A stretch of DNA of 64,000 nt from Kineosporia succinea (GCF_030811555.1 NZ_JAUSQZ010000001.1:868001-932000); one strand, 5' to 3'; shown: positions 1 to 9,687, counted from the first letter of the stretch. Translations and numbers: made by a program. Notes: generated by a model not told the origin, from the letters alone.

Positions 1-749
1 CTCAACAGATCACTGGAACTGAACAACACCTGCAGGTCCGGATTTGTCTCGGTCAGGAAACTGGCCCGAAAATACGTGGCCTTCGGCTTTTTCCAGGTGA
101 ACGTCATACACCGAGGACCCTGTTCAGGTGAACAGGCCGCTGCGAACTGCCCGAGACCGGGTGTGTGCAAAGCCACGAAGGCACCCGAGTTCACGGAGAT
201 CGAGTGGCGCGCTCTTCCGGAGATCGTGTACGCGAGGTTGTCAGCGCCCGACCCCTTCGAGTTTCCAGTAGCGGAAAGCATCAACCAGGTACCGGGGGTG
301 CTGACCCCGAACATGTCTGGGCTTCGCTCGTTCCAGAGACTTCCGGAGCGGCGGCTGATCTCCTCGTGCATGGGCGGGACGACTTCGCTGTGCACGGGAA
401 CGCTCAAGTCACCTTCGAGGAATACGAGAAGCGCTTTCCTCTTGTCATCCGCGGGCAGGCCCTCAGGCCAGGCGACGTCAATCTCGATCTGGAAGTAGGA
501 CAGGTCCTTGGTGTCGGACACGCCTTGCATCCAGAGGGCGGCCGGGAGTGGGGCGGACGAGAACCGGACGCGAACCTGAACATCCACATCCTGGCTTTTC
601 GTGAAGACCTCGACACGACCACGGAACGCCGACGCCGGCGCCCGGGGATGAGCTGATCGGTAGAGATAGACCGCAGGAGCTGAGACGGCGAGGAACGCGG
701 CCAGTAGTAGGGCCAACCGCAGGGCCGGCCCGCTTCGGTGCCTGCCCAT
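1..749 (-). CDS. Membrane-anchored or secreted protein of unknown function (partial, C-terminus outside window)
   Basis: An open frame runs on the minus strand from an ATG at 749 to the left edge with no stop, giving at least 249 residues. The N-terminus has basic residues followed by a hydrophobic stretch at about residues 10-30 (LALLLAAFLAV), which reads as a signal anchor or signal peptide. The remainder is soluble and beta-rich in character, with no family I recognise. It lies 36 bp downstream of the flippase gene on the same strand, so it is probably the next gene of the polysaccharide operon. An extracytoplasmic role in the same surface pathway is inference only. Confidence 0.7.
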   Translation of the reverse strand, partial: MGRHRSGPALRLALLLAAFLAVSAPAVYLYRSAHPRAPASAFRGRVEVFTKSQDVDVQVRVRFSSAPLPAALWMQGVSDTKDLSYFQIEIDVAWPEGLPADDKRKALLVFLEGDLSVPVHSEVVPPMHEEISRRSGSLWNERSPDMFGVSTPGTWLMLSATGNSKGSGADNLAYTISGRARHSISVNSGAFVALHTPGLGQFAAACSPEQGPRCMTFTWKKPKATYFRASFLTETNPDLQVLFSSSDLL

Positions 750-785
750 GCTGGCCCGCTCCAGTCCGGGATCTGCGTCTGCCGT

Positions 786-2093
786 TTAACCGTTGACGAT
801 CTGGCTGGCCTCAGACGAGGTCAGATCAACCTGGACGTTTTCCTCTTCCCGCTCCCAGATCGCCCGTGTGCGCCACAGGCAGAAACAGAGCAACAGCACG
901 GTCACGAACTGCCCCAGCGCTGCCCCGCCGGCCGCCCCCGCCGCGCCGAACTCCTTGGCGCCGTAGGCCTGAGCCCCCAGCTGCACGATCAGCCCGCCCG
1001 AGACACAGAGCGTCGAGTACTTCTCCAGGCGCCACGCCACGAGCGCACCGCTCAGCGGCTGGCAGGCCATCGCGAAAGCAATGGCCAGGCAGAGCAACTG
1101 CAGGGAGTGCACGCTGCCCGCATACGCGCTGCCGAGGAACGTGTTCACCAGCCACGGCGCGAGCAGGGCCACTGTCCCGACGACAGGCAGCGACAGCGAC
1201 ACCGTCAGCAGCGCGCTGACCAGCCCTGAGAAGCGCTTGCTGGCCGCGTCCGCGCTCATTCGCGGGAACACCGCCTGGGTGACCGCCTGTGCTGCCAGAC
1301 CGATCGGGCCCATCCAGCGATTCACAGCCGCGTACTGACCCGCCACCGCAGCGCCCGCGACGTTGTTGACCACGGTGATGTCCAGCGTGCCCAGCGAATT
1401 CACGGTCGCGCTGGCACCCACACCTGAGCGGTCTCGATACGGATGCACCCAGTGATAGCGGACCACCGGCTCGTGAGGCGCGGTCAGGCGCTTCTGCAGC
1501 ACCCGGTAGAGGCAGGCTTCGATCCCGGAGTTGAGAGCCAGCAGCAGCACCAGGAGGTCACCGCTCACCCCTCCTCGCCAGGCCAGGAGGAAGATCAGCA
1601 GCACGCCAGGCACCCGGGAGGTCACGGTAGCTCCGACCACCGCGCCGAACCGGAGTTCAGACCGCAGTGCTACCCCCATGATGAGCGCCAGCGAGTTGCA
1701 GACGAAGAGGACAGCCGCTGCCGCGATCGTGCTCACCGTGAGGGTTCCCCCCGCGAGCGCGGCGATGACACCGACGACCGGGGAGACCGCCAGCACGACG
1801 ACCGCCTTGCTGCGCTGCCACTCGACCAGCTGCAGCGGGGTCATCCGGCCGGCCGAGCGCTCGCGCAGGGCGTAGGTCATGCCGCCGAAGTCGCAGATGG
1901 CCACGGCGAGGATCGCGATGCTGGCCACGGAGGCGGCCGCGCCGTACTTGTCCGGCAGCATGACGCGCGCCGCGAGCAGGTACAGCAGTCCGGTGAGGAT
2001 CTGCGTCGTCATCGTTCCGGCGAAGAGCACGCCGGCGCCCCGGAAGATGTCGACGACGCTGCGCAGTCTCGGGTTCTTGAACGGTGAGGCCAT
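786..2093 (-). CDS. Polysaccharide flippase (Wzx/MATE-like, oligosaccharide flippase family)
   Basis: 435 residues, almost entirely hydrophobic, with about twelve predicted membrane segments and a short charged C-terminal tail. Composition and segment spacing match the Wzx-like branch of the MOP exporter superfamily, which moves lipid-linked glycan units across the cytoplasmic membrane. It begins 2 bp after the stop of the upstream glycosyltransferase gene, so the genes are co-transcribed. The glycosyltransferase neighbours and the polymerase-like genes across the divergent promoter support a role in exporting a surface or exopolysaccharide repeat unit. The family call is firm; the substrate is unknown. 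Confidence 0.85.
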   Translation of the reverse strand: MASPFKNPRLRSVVDIFRGAGVLFAGTMTTQILTGLLYLLAARVMLPDKYGAAASVASIAILAVAICDFGGMTYALRERSAGRMTPLQLVEWQRSKAVVVLAVSPVVGVIAALAGGTLTVSTIAAAAVLFVCNSLALIMGVALRSELRFGAVVGATVTSRVPGVLLIFLLAWRGGVSGDLLVLLLALNSGIEACLYRVLQKRLTAPHEPVVRYHWVHPYRDRSGVGASATVNSLGTLDITVVNNVAGAAVAGQYAAVNRWMGPIGLAAQAVTQAVFPRMSADAASKRFSGLVSALLTVSLSLPVVGTVALLAPWLVNTFLGSAYAGSVHSLQLLCLAIAFAMACQPLSGALVAWRLEKYSTLCVSGGLIVQLGAQAYGAKEFGAAGAAGGAALGQFVTVLLLCFCLWRTRAIWEREEENVQVDLTSSEASQIVNG

Positions 2094-2095
2094 GG

Positions 2096-4177
2096 TCAGA
2101 CACCCGACGTCGAGAGGAGATCCAGGTATTTCCTCGCCATTGAGGTGCCGCTCGCATCGGCCATGATCGACGGGGCCTGGGCCCTCGCCGTCCGGGACGC
2201 CTGCTCGAAAGACTCGATGACCGCGGCGACAGCGTGCTCGGCCCCGGCCACGTCACCGGGCTCGAAGTGGGCCGCCGCGAAACCCGGAGCACCGTCGAGG
2301 CCGTCGGCACAGACCAGCGGGACACCGGACGCGCCGGCCTCGAGGACGGCGATCGAGTGCGCCTCGCGGTCCGCGGGGTGGAACACGATGTCGGCTCCGG
2401 CGAGCACCGCCGCGACCTGGTCGGTCGGACCGGCGAAGCGAACACCAGGGATCCGGGACGCGCGGTCGACGACCGCCTGTATCTCCGGGGCGCCGTCGAT
2501 CGGGCCGTACCAGGTGAACGTCAGGTCGGGATTTCTCGCCAGCAGGTTTTCGGCGACGGAGAGCCACAGAGCCGGGTTCTTCTGTCGGGTCACCCGGGCG
2601 ATGGTGACGATCGTGCGGGGAGCGGCCGGGATCGGCCCGGTGGGGGCCGCGTACCCGTCGGCGATCCCGTTGGGGATGACCGTGGTGGGCACTGCGCCCC
2701 CGAATCGCTTCTGGTAGCTCTCTTTCTGGCTCTCACTGACAGCGACGACATGGGACGTACGACGCCTCAGAACGCGTTCGGCCCACCGGAACCGGCGTGA
2801 GCGGTAGTCGTCGGACGCCGAGTGCAGCACGGTCAGCACCGGCACCCCCCGCGGCACGATCATGCGGGTGTAGAGGTTCGGCGTCGCGCTGTGCGAGACC
2901 AGGGCCTCCGGGGAGAACTGCCGGACCTTCCAGGCGAGGTCGATCACCCGGGTTACCTGCTTCAGCGGACCCGGTGGAGTGTCGTCGACATAGACGATGT
3001 CCGACTCCACGCCCTCTTTCGTCCACTCGTCGCGCAGTGTGCCGGCGACGGCCTCGGCGCCCCCGATGCGCTCGCTGAGAAGCACCTGGAGCAGACGCCG
3101 GTCGGAGGTCTCCCCCAGCAGCCGGCTGGCGAAGAGGTCACCGGAGGCAGGAGCGGCTGTCGGGGCGGCACCGGACTCGCGTGCCGTCATCACGGTCTGC
3201 ATTGCCTGCGTCAACGGGCCCGGCGCCAGGGCACACCAGAGGGCGAGACCACCGGACGCGTCGCAGTCCGCCTTGAGGGTCTCGGACCCGGCGGCGACGA
3301 TGCGCCGACCGGCCAGAACGGCCTTACCGAAAATGCCGCTGGGGCCTTCATTGTCATAGGCGAGCACGTGGCCGTCGGCGGCCTGGACAGCGGCGTCGAA
3401 CTGCACGTCGTCCATCGGCCCGGGAACCCTGCGGACCGCCACACCCTGACGTTCCAGAGCATCCAGTTCGGGTGCGAGCGAGCTCTCCAGCGCCGGATCG
3501 ACGCGACCGGCGAGCAGCAGCCCGACCTCGGCCGCCGCCAGCCCCTTCAGCGCAGCAATGATGAGCGTCAGGTTCTTGCGTGCGGTGATCGCCCCGACCA
3601 CGGCGAACCAGAACCGGCCGTCGTTCATGCGATGCCGGCGTCGGAAGTCCGCCACATCAGCCGGTGAGGCGGCGAACTCGATCGGGTCCGGCACCTCCCA
3701 GTGCCGGGGCGATCCGCTCATCGAGCTGGCGAGGTCGTAGACCTCGACGCCCGGGCGCATCCGGGCGGTGCTCTTGGCGATCTCCTTGGCGCGGAACTTC
3801 AACTGGTTGGCCCGGCCCGGCTGGGACCGGGCGCGCATACAGAGAAGTGCGACCGACGCGTCACCCTCTGCGGGTGTGCGCCGGGCGACCTCGAGCAGAT
3901 GGCCGTCGCCGTCGGGAATCACGACCCGGTGGGCCCTGAACTCCCGCGCGATGCGCTGCACGGTGGCGAGCGAGAACGCCGTCGTCTCGACGATCTGCAC
4001 CTGCTGGGCGATCGGCCTGAGATGCGTGGCGAACTCGGGTGCCGCCACGCATTCGGGCGTGAGCACGAGCATGACCTCATCCCCACCGGCGAGGGCTCGG
4101 CGCGAGAGCAGAGCAACGTACGAGAGGTGATGACCGCTGGGATTCGGCTCCGCGATCAGGATTCGGCGCCCGGTCAC
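2096..4177 (-). CDS. Double-domain GT4 glycosyltransferase (two tandem GT-B modules)
   Basis: I chose the GTG at 4177. It sits one base after the TGA of the upstream GT2 gene, with AGGA about 8 nt before it; the longer reading from 4267 would overlap that gene by 89 bp. The product has 693 residues and two GT-B modules. Module 1 (about 5-345) starts with the glycine-rich GRRILIAEPNPSGHH loop. Module 2 (about 365-690) has the usual C-terminal signature, with an intact EX7E pair (REAHSIAVLEAG). In module 1 the same site reads EGPSGIFGK, so the second Glu is Lys. It likely adds one or two sugars to the growing repeat unit on the cytoplasmic face. Confidence 0.82.
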   Translation of the reverse strand: MTGRRILIAEPNPSGHHLSYVALLSRRALAGGDEVMLVLTPECVAAPEFATHLRPIAQQVQIVETTAFSLATVQRIAREFRAHRVVIPDGDGHLLEVARRTPAEGDASVALLCMRARSQPGRANQLKFRAKEIAKSTARMRPGVEVYDLASSMSGSPRHWEVPDPIEFAASPADVADFRRRHRMNDGRFWFAVVGAITARKNLTLIIAALKGLAAAEVGLLLAGRVDPALESSLAPELDALERQGVAVRRVPGPMDDVQFDAAVQAADGHVLAYDNEGPSGIFGKAVLAGRRIVAAGSETLKADCDASGGLALWCALAPGPLTQAMQTVMTARESGAAPTAAPASGDLFASRLLGETSDRRLLQVLLSERIGGAEAVAGTLRDEWTKEGVESDIVYVDDTPPGPLKQVTRVIDLAWKVRQFSPEALVSHSATPNLYTRMIVPRGVPVLTVLHSASDDYRSRRFRWAERVLRRRTSHVVAVSESQKESYQKRFGGAVPTTVIPNGIADGYAAPTGPIPAAPRTIVTIARVTRQKNPALWLSVAENLLARNPDLTFTWYGPIDGAPEIQAVVDRASRIPGVRFAGPTDQVAAVLAGADIVFHPADREAHSIAVLEAGASGVPLVCADGLDGAPGFAAAHFEPGDVAGAEHAVAAVIESFEQASRTARAQAPSIMADASGTSMARKYLDLLSTSGV

Positions 4178-4178
4178 C

Positions 4179-5240
4179 TCAGGCGTCCTGCGCAATCCGG
4201 GTTCCCCGGCGTACCCGGGCGAGCGATGTGCCCCGAGCCGGCCCGAACAGGGCACTGCCTCCGTCACGGCTGCCGAACGAGGTCTTCAGCTCGCTGAAAC
4301 GCTTCTTCTCCCGGTCAGACTTGGTCTTTCGGGTGGAGCCCTGGTCGAGGGGCGCGGAGAAGTGGATCGGGACGTACCCGCCGGTGCGACCGGTGACGGC
4401 CTGGGCCCGGAACATCAGGTCGTGATCGTCGTTGCCCAGGAAGAAGTGTTCCAGGTCGAAACCGTCGAGACCTTCGTAGTCCCGCCGGCGGAAGGCCAGC
4501 GGCCCCCGGATGACGGACCCGCCGACATAGACGCGCGGCTTCGTCCGTGGGTGCAGGGGGCGGTTGATCGCCTCTCCCAGCCGGCCGGCCTGACCGGTGA
4601 TCCTGAACATGAGCGGTTCGAAGGCGCGAGCCGCGGGGACCCGGCCCTGCAGCTGCGAGAACTGCTTGGCCAGCAGGTTCGAGACCCGGCTCCACTGCCG
4701 GTGCACCTCGTGCCCGGGACGGCGGACGAGCGCAACCGGGTGAATGCCCCGGCCACTGACGGCGAAGACGTCGACATTCTCGTCGAGCGCGTTCGTCATG
4801 ACGCGGTCGAAGCCGACGTGCTCGATGTGCATGTCGGCCTGGACCTCGATCACATACTCGGCCGAGGTCAAGCTGATACCCAGTGCGTCGCAGGCGGTCT
4901 CGAATATCCCGTCGTCGCTGACCGCGACCACGACCTTGGACGTGCGACGGCTGCGCCCCCCGAGCCCGTCGAGCCACTCCATGATCTCGGCCAGGGAGTC
5001 GTCGGTGCAGCCGTCGACGATCAGGCAGATTTCGTGCGGCAGCCGGGCGCAGGTGATGATGGAGTCAAGGTTGCGAGCGATGACGCCCTGCTGGTTGTGC
5101 ACGGGGACGATGAACGAGACCTGAGCCGGTGGGGCGGACTCGAACAGGACCCGGTCCACGGTGACGGGCACGTCCCCGAAGACGGGATGCGCACCCGGCA
5201 CGTAATCCGACAGCGCCTTCTTCACCTGTGGCCGCCCCAA
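4179..5240 (-). CDS. Glycosyltransferase family 2
   Basis: 353 residues. A GT-A fold begins near residue 38 with the typical FIVPVHNQ strand-loop, then CLIVDGCTDDS (nucleotide-binding DG/DD). A later acidic motif QADMHIEH occupies the DXD position, and GNDDHDL lies near residue 275 in the acceptor/base region. No membrane segment is seen, so it is a cytoplasmic transferase. It is the first gene of the minus-strand operon running GT2, GT4-GT4, flippase, unknown. The end contains a basic patch (TRKTKSDREKKR) of unknown use. Donor and acceptor cannot be deduced. Confidence 0.85.
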   Translation of the reverse strand: MGRPQVKKALSDYVPGAHPVFGDVPVTVDRVLFESAPPAQVSFIVPVHNQQGVIARNLDSIITCARLPHEICLIVDGCTDDSLAEIMEWLDGLGGRSRRTSKVVVAVSDDGIFETACDALGISLTSAEYVIEVQADMHIEHVGFDRVMTNALDENVDVFAVSGRGIHPVALVRRPGHEVHRQWSRVSNLLAKQFSQLQGRVPAARAFEPLMFRITGQAGRLGEAINRPLHPRTKPRVYVGGSVIRGPLAFRRRDYEGLDGFDLEHFFLGNDDHDLMFRAQAVTGRTGGYVPIHFSAPLDQGSTRKTKSDREKKRFSELKTSFGSRDGGSALFGPARGTSLARVRRGTRIAQDA

Positions 5241-5704
5241 CTCGTCAGTTCACGGGTCTTTCCCGGCCCAGCAGCAGTGATGGCACCCATTGACCCTGCC
5301 TAGAATCGAACGACATCACCCTAGCGTGACCGAGTGATCACTGTGTGGCAGATTTCAGAGGGAATGGGATCTCCTACGTTCAGTTGAACTCCACGAGCGC
5401 GTTCACCCCACCGCAATGATGGACGCACGGACTACCACCCCTGCGGATGACACGCTTACGTGTCGTCCCATCGGTCGAAACGCCCTCTTGGCGCCCTCAG
5501 GAAGACCGGAATGGCTTGCTCGTCAGCATCTTTCATAGTGTCACCGACAAGCGCGGGTCGACCGATACGTCCACTGTCGGCCTGGTGAGCGACGCCCGGC
5601 AGGGGAGGAACCATCTGGCTAACCTCTAGCCCGATGGACGCCAAGACTCCTTCTCAGGGGCCGAACGCGCGAAGCGCAGCCGGCGGCTCCCCCGGGCAAG
5701 TCAC
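5241..5704. promoter_or_regulatory. Divergent intergenic region between the glycosyltransferase operon and a polymerase-like gene
   Basis: 464 bp without a convincing gene; the two 60-residue ORFs here are overlapping antisense reads without good starts. It must hold promoters for both directions. A perfect 10-bp palindrome AGTGATCACT lies at 5333-5342 and could be a regulator site. I cannot assign -35/-10 boxes with confidence. Confidence 0.4.
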
Positions 5705-6946
5705 GTGGTGACGATCAGCGACCGAGATCTCCGACGAGGTCGCTGGCCCGAGCACATGTTCTCGCCCCCGGCTCCCGACAAGGGCCGCGGCGACACGTCT
5801 GCCGACTACATCCTGCGCTGGACCCTCGTCGGGTCAGCGCTCGCCGGTCTCCCCAATCTGACCGGCTGGAACGTCCTCCCCATGACTTTCGTGCTCAACG
5901 GCGGCATCGCGCTGAGCATGATGGTCGGCTTCTTCGGGCCGAGGACGCCGTCGATCGCCCGGGCCACCTGGCTGCTGTTCGCGGGTGGGTACCTCACGGT
6001 GAAGCTGACCGCACTCGCCCTGGGCTCACACCCGGCCGGCCCCGACGATCTCTTGCAGGCGTACAAGGCCTACATCTTCCTGGTGCCCCTGGTCTGGTTC
6101 ATCGGCCGAAAATGTTTCACCCCGGCCGGTCTCGCCCGCACCGTGCGCCAGATCCTGGCCGTGACCGCCCTCAAGTACCTGATCGTCTTCGCGGCCACCG
6201 CAGGAACCCACCGACCTGGCGTGTGGACCGAGAACAACTTCGAGTTGATGCTCGTCATCGGCCTCACGTACCTCGCCTGGCCACACCTCGGCCGAAACCG
6301 GGGCTGGTGGATGACGCTGCTGTGCCTGATCGTGCTCATCGGCGAATCACGCTCCGGCGTGATCGAACTGGCGTTGGTGTTCGTGGTGATCTTCTGGAGG
6401 CCCCGGGATCCCCGTTTCCTGCTCTACGTCGCCGGAGGCGGCATAGTCGTCTGGCTGTCCAACTACGTCTTCTCGCAGCGCAGCAACGGCAGCCCCAGCG
6501 ATCGCTGGCAGTTCTGGCAGATTTTCAGGGCCGAGTCAGCGGCGTGGAACCTGAACGATTGGCTGGTCGGCCGGCCACCCCTGACCCCACTTTCGCTGGA
6601 GTCGTGTGATCGACTCGCGCCCTGGGGAGGCCTGAGGGCCATGAACGCGACGGACATCTGTTACTCGGTTGGGCTGCACATGTTCAGCCTGCGGGTGCTG
6701 ATGGATCAGGGGGTACTGGGGGCACTGTTCTTGTTGCTGTTCATCTGGCTGGCCCTGCGAGCCTCGGGAGCAGGCATGCGCGACCGCGTGGCCCTCCTGG
6801 GGATCGGCCTGGCGAACTCGATGTCCGTGTCGGCCTTCAATTCCGAGTACTTGCTGATCCCCCTGCTCGTCGCTGCCGGACTTCGCTACCGGGCACACCC
6901 CTCTCCCACCGCTCCCCCCGTACCGGTGGAGCGGGTTTCGGGGTGA
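5705..6946 (+). CDS. O-antigen ligase/polymerase-like polytopic membrane protein
   Basis: 413 residues with about ten membrane segments and one long outside loop near residues 255-310. This is the topology of Wzy polymerases and WaaL ligases, which join lipid-linked glycan units outside the membrane. The short GESRSG motif after the mid membrane helices is the usual arginine motif of the family. The start is GTG at 5705 with weak ribosome binding; ATG at 5756 is an alternative that would remove 17 residues. It is transcribed divergently from the glycosyltransferase operon. It keeps high GC3, unlike the two similar genes further right. Confidence 0.75.
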   Translation: MVTISDRDLRRGRWPEHMFSPPAPDKGRGDTSADYILRWTLVGSALAGLPNLTGWNVLPMTFVLNGGIALSMMVGFFGPRTPSIARATWLLFAGGYLTVKLTALALGSHPAGPDDLLQAYKAYIFLVPLVWFIGRKCFTPAGLARTVRQILAVTALKYLIVFAATAGTHRPGVWTENNFELMLVIGLTYLAWPHLGRNRGWWMTLLCLIVLIGESRSGVIELALVFVVIFWRPRDPRFLLYVAGGGIVVWLSNYVFSQRSNGSPSDRWQFWQIFRAESAAWNLNDWLVGRPPLTPLSLESCDRLAPWGGLRAMNATDICYSVGLHMFSLRVLMDQGVLGALFLLLFIWLALRASGAGMRDRVALLGIGLANSMSVSAFNSEYLLIPLLVAAGLRYRAHPSPTAPPVPVERVSG

Positions 6947-7176
6947 GGCTCGAGAAACTCGGGGAACCTAGATCATTTCTCGCCCCAGGTCACGACGCCG
7001 GCGAATTGATAACCGAGCAGAAATGACCGTACGGCCCCGCCTCAGTCACCCACACAGCGAATGCCACTGACCCATTTCGCGGATTACCCTAAAGTTCAGA
7101 GAATCCACACGCATATCCCCGTCAGTATTGAACTCGACCGAGACGGCGTTTCTCAACCTAGACACAACGGGGAATC

Positions 7177-7602
7177 ATGAGCAAAACCACCGCCCGCCGC
7201 TTCACTGTCCTTGCAGCCGGGATTCTGGCCGCCCTGGGCGGCATCGCCGCCACTGCCCCGGCCGAAGCAGCCCCCAGCACCAAGAGTTCATGCACCCAGA
7301 ACCTGCTCTGCATCTGGTCGGACAGAAACTTCGACGGGGACTTCACAACAACATCACGTAAGGCACCGGACTGGAACGATCTTCCTGGCGCAGCCAACTG
7401 CCCGGACGAGACGTTCAACGACTGCGCAACAGCCGTCTGGAACAACACCGTCTACACCTACCGCCTTTACGAAAACGTGGGCTACAAGGGCAAGCACATC
7501 GACATCTGCGCAAACTGGGCCGGGAATCTTCCGCCGAGCTGGAACGACCGCGCGAGCTCCAGCAAGATGCTGCGTGACGGTAAGTCCAAGACCTGCCTGT
7601 AA
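7177..7602 (+). CDS. Secreted peptidase-inhibitor I36-family protein (copy 1)
   Basis: 141 residues. A Sec signal peptide occupies about residues 1-32, with twin Arg before a hydrophobic core and cleavage near AEAA. The mature part has six cysteines and the I36 pattern: a LCIW strand, an aromatic-Gly-aspartate repeat (NFDGDF), then YRLYENVGYKG and a final KTCL. The I36 family (Streptomyces SMI-like) are small beta-gamma-crystallin-like extracellular proteins; some inhibit metalloproteases. GGGGA precedes the ATG by 4-5 nt. A strong terminator follows. It is a tandem paralogue of the next gene. Actual inhibitor activity is not shown. Confidence 0.8.
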   Translation: MSKTTARRFTVLAAGILAALGGIAATAPAEAAPSTKSSCTQNLLCIWSDRNFDGDFTTTSRKAPDWNDLPGAANCPDETFNDCATAVWNNTVYTYRLYENVGYKGKHIDICANWAGNLPPSWNDRASSSKMLRDGKSKTCL

Positions 7603-7619
7603 TCTCTCGCTTCACCCGG

Positions 7620-7665
7620 TGCCGGCGACCGCGCAACTCCTCTGCTTGCGGTCGCCGGCATTTTT
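7620..7665 (+). terminator. Rho-independent terminator
   Basis: Perfect 13-bp inverted repeat (7620-7632 with 7648-7660, TGCCGGCGACCGC) with a 15-nt loop, followed by TTTTT. It ends the first I36 gene, so the two paralogues are separate transcripts. Confidence 0.92.
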
Positions 7666-7742
7666 GGTTCGCCAAGAACCTTGCATCAGCCTGCACGAAT
7701 GGTTTGATTGGGGTTCCGCAACCATAGGAGTCGGGGGACCTT

Positions 7743-8165
7743 ATGAACACCAGCAGGCATCGAGCGACGGTACTCGTGGCGATGGTATTGGCGAGCCTCG
7801 GAAGTGTGGCCATGGCCAACTCAGCCGAGGCCCGCGCACGCAGCGCGGATCAGTGCCCTGCCGAAAAGGTATGCATCTGGCAGGACTACAACTACGGCAA
7901 CGACTTCGCGTCTATAGACGGCCGCACCGCGCAGTGGTCTCGCCTTACAGGAGGAGAGAACTGTCAGGCGAAGAACTTCAACGATTGCGTGTCGAGCGTC
8001 CGAAACCGAACATCAGTTTCATATCGCCTATATGAACACTTCAACTATCAGGGCGATTACATCGACATCTGCCCAGGAACAGCCCTGAACCTGCCTCGGG
8101 AATGGAATGATCGACTGAGCTCAAGCCAACCAATAGGTAACGGAATGTCAGCCAGCTGCCTTTAA
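7743..8165 (+). CDS. Secreted peptidase-inhibitor I36-family protein (copy 2)
   Basis: 140 residues, a paralogue of the gene 140 bp upstream. It has a signal peptide (about 1-31, AEARA), then CPAEKVCIWQDYNYG, YRLYEHFNYQG and a C-terminal Cys-Leu, with the same cysteine spacing as copy 1. GGGGGA lies 6 nt before the ATG. The mature parts are clearly alignable but diverged, so the duplication is old. Codon use is less GC-rich than copy 1, matching the start of the low-GC segment. Probable extracellular protease inhibitor or crystallin-fold matrix protein. Confidence 0.8.
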   Translation: MNTSRHRATVLVAMVLASLGSVAMANSAEARARSADQCPAEKVCIWQDYNYGNDFASIDGRTAQWSRLTGGENCQAKNFNDCVSSVRNRTSVSYRLYEHFNYQGDYIDICPGTALNLPREWNDRLSSSQPIGNGMSASCL

Positions 8166-8340
8166 AGTCGTCATCTCAGGAGGATGCTGGTGTGGGACAA
8201 CCTCGTTGATCCCTACTGGCATCTCCTGGGGTGTCATTAAATTCCTGTAGCCTCGCAGGGGTGAATCACCCATCCCCCATACACATGAAACAGCGCTTAT
8301 ACGGCTACGTATGCTAGCCAACTAAGTCACGCTCGCGCGT

Positions 8341-9687
8341 ATGCACTTTTCGGGAGTTACTGATTCAAGGAGCGCGCTCAGCGGGCTCATGTGGATCACA
8401 ACCGGGGGCGCGATCGTTATTGCAGCAACCTTGCTCGTCCAGTTACATCATTGGCTGGCTTTCATCATCCTCCTCCCCGGGATGATGCTGGCCTTCACGT
8501 ACCATGCCTGGATCCGGATTGGCTTACTTACAGTCGTTGCCATGCAGGCATTTGGCTCTTCTTCTGGATTCAATCTTCAGAAACTGGCCTGGGTAGCGCT
8601 TGTTCCGGTCACACTTGCTTTCGCCGCCCGGAGCAAGTCGCGCCTTGATCTCACGATGAGGCCAGGCGGGTTGATCACGACCCAGATCATTTGGACGGGT
8701 TATCTAGCCCTTTCGGTAGCAAGAAGCCTCCTTGCTGGGCGCGCCACGGCCGATGTGTTCCGCGACTCAGTTCCATACATCACCTGGTCATTCGCACTGA
8801 TGTGGGCCCTTGACCTCTCCACGAGCGGGGCAGCCACTGTCAAGCGCCTAGCCATCTCGGTTGCAGGCCTCTCTGCCGTCGGTATGGGCCTCACCTGGGT
8901 AACTATGAGGGGCGGCGCTGCACTCCCCTCATCGATGCAATTCGGCACGTCCATGTCAATGGCTGGCCTAGGAGTAATTCTTAGCGCGTCGATGCTGATA
9001 TGCCGAGGCACACACCCATTACCTGCCCTTTGTTTCACTGTCTCATGCATCGGTCTAATTCTGAGCGGCAGTCGAACTTTCCTTATCGTGCCCGTAAGTC
9101 TCCTGGTTCTCCTAGCAGGCGTTCCACGCTTGGGTTTGAAAGGAATTTTTCGCTTAGGGGCTATCGCCGGCCTCATTTGTCTGTCCCTCAAGGCGCTCCC
9201 AGCCGTGACCGAGTTGATCGGCGTACATCCTGACTTTTTGACTCGTCGCAGCATGGCGTTGCTAAATTTCTCGCAGAGTCATGATGCCTCGGCTCTTGGG
9301 CGCGCCCGCTCTTACGACGAAGCTTTGCGAGTTTGGATGGAGAATCCCCTTTGGGGTAAGGGACCAGGCCCCATCTTCACGTCATATGGAGGCTTGCAGA
9401 CCACGAGTCTTGACACTCCGCTTACTTTTCCCGCAAAATTTGGAATCCTCGGCATCGTCATACTCGTTGCACTGATCCTCCAACTGATCAAAGTCGTCAG
9501 ATCGGTGGCTAAGAGCGCAGACCTGGAATGGCGGTTGGCGACCACTGCCTTCGGCGTCTATATGCTCATGTACTTACCGTTTGGTGGAGCCTTTGACGAC
9601 AAGGGACTCGGTCTCGCCCTGTGCCTCATTCTGGGTGGCACTCTAACTTCGGCGCGGGAAACTCATGCATCAAGACCTTCCACTTAG
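8341..9687 (+). CDS. O-antigen ligase/polymerase-like membrane protein, TTA-rich
   Basis: 448 residues with about eleven membrane segments. The SGSRTF motif (near residue 241) is typical of Wzy/WaaL proteins, followed by an outside loop (about 285-365) containing LGRARSYDEALRVW and GKGPGP. Its role would be polymerisation or ligation of surface glycan outside the membrane. Base composition is clearly lower in GC than the flanks, and five TTA codons are present (8443, 8524, 9019, 9154, 9574), which is rare in such genomes. The ATG at 8341 has no clear ribosome site, and an in-frame ATG at 8389 is possible. Confidence 0.75.
   Translation: MHFSGVTDSRSALSGLMWITTGGAIVIAATLLVQLHHWLAFIILLPGMMLAFTYHAWIRIGLLTVVAMQAFGSSSGFNLQKLAWVALVPVTLAFAARSKSRLDLTMRPGGLITTQIIWTGYLALSVARSLLAGRATADVFRDSVPYITWSFALMWALDLSTSGAATVKRLAISVAGLSAVGMGLTWVTMRGGAALPSSMQFGTSMSMAGLGVILSASMLICRGTHPLPALCFTVSCIGLILSGSRTFLIVPVSLLVLLAGVPRLGLKGIFRLGAIAGLICLSLKALPAVTELIGVHPDFLTRRSMALLNFSQSHDASALGRARSYDEALRVWMENPLWGKGPGPIFTSYGGLQTTSLDTPLTFPAKFGILGIVILVALILQLIKVVRSVAKSADLEWRLATTAFGVYMLMYLPFGGAFDDKGLGLALCLILGGTLTSARETHASRPST

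Noticed and set aside
5447-5629. 60-residue ORFs in the divergent polysaccharide promoter region
   Set aside because: Two overlapping antisense frames without starts or recognisable features.
7211-8035. 274-residue frame covering both I36 genes
   Set aside because: It runs through a strong terminator and is out of frame with both real genes.
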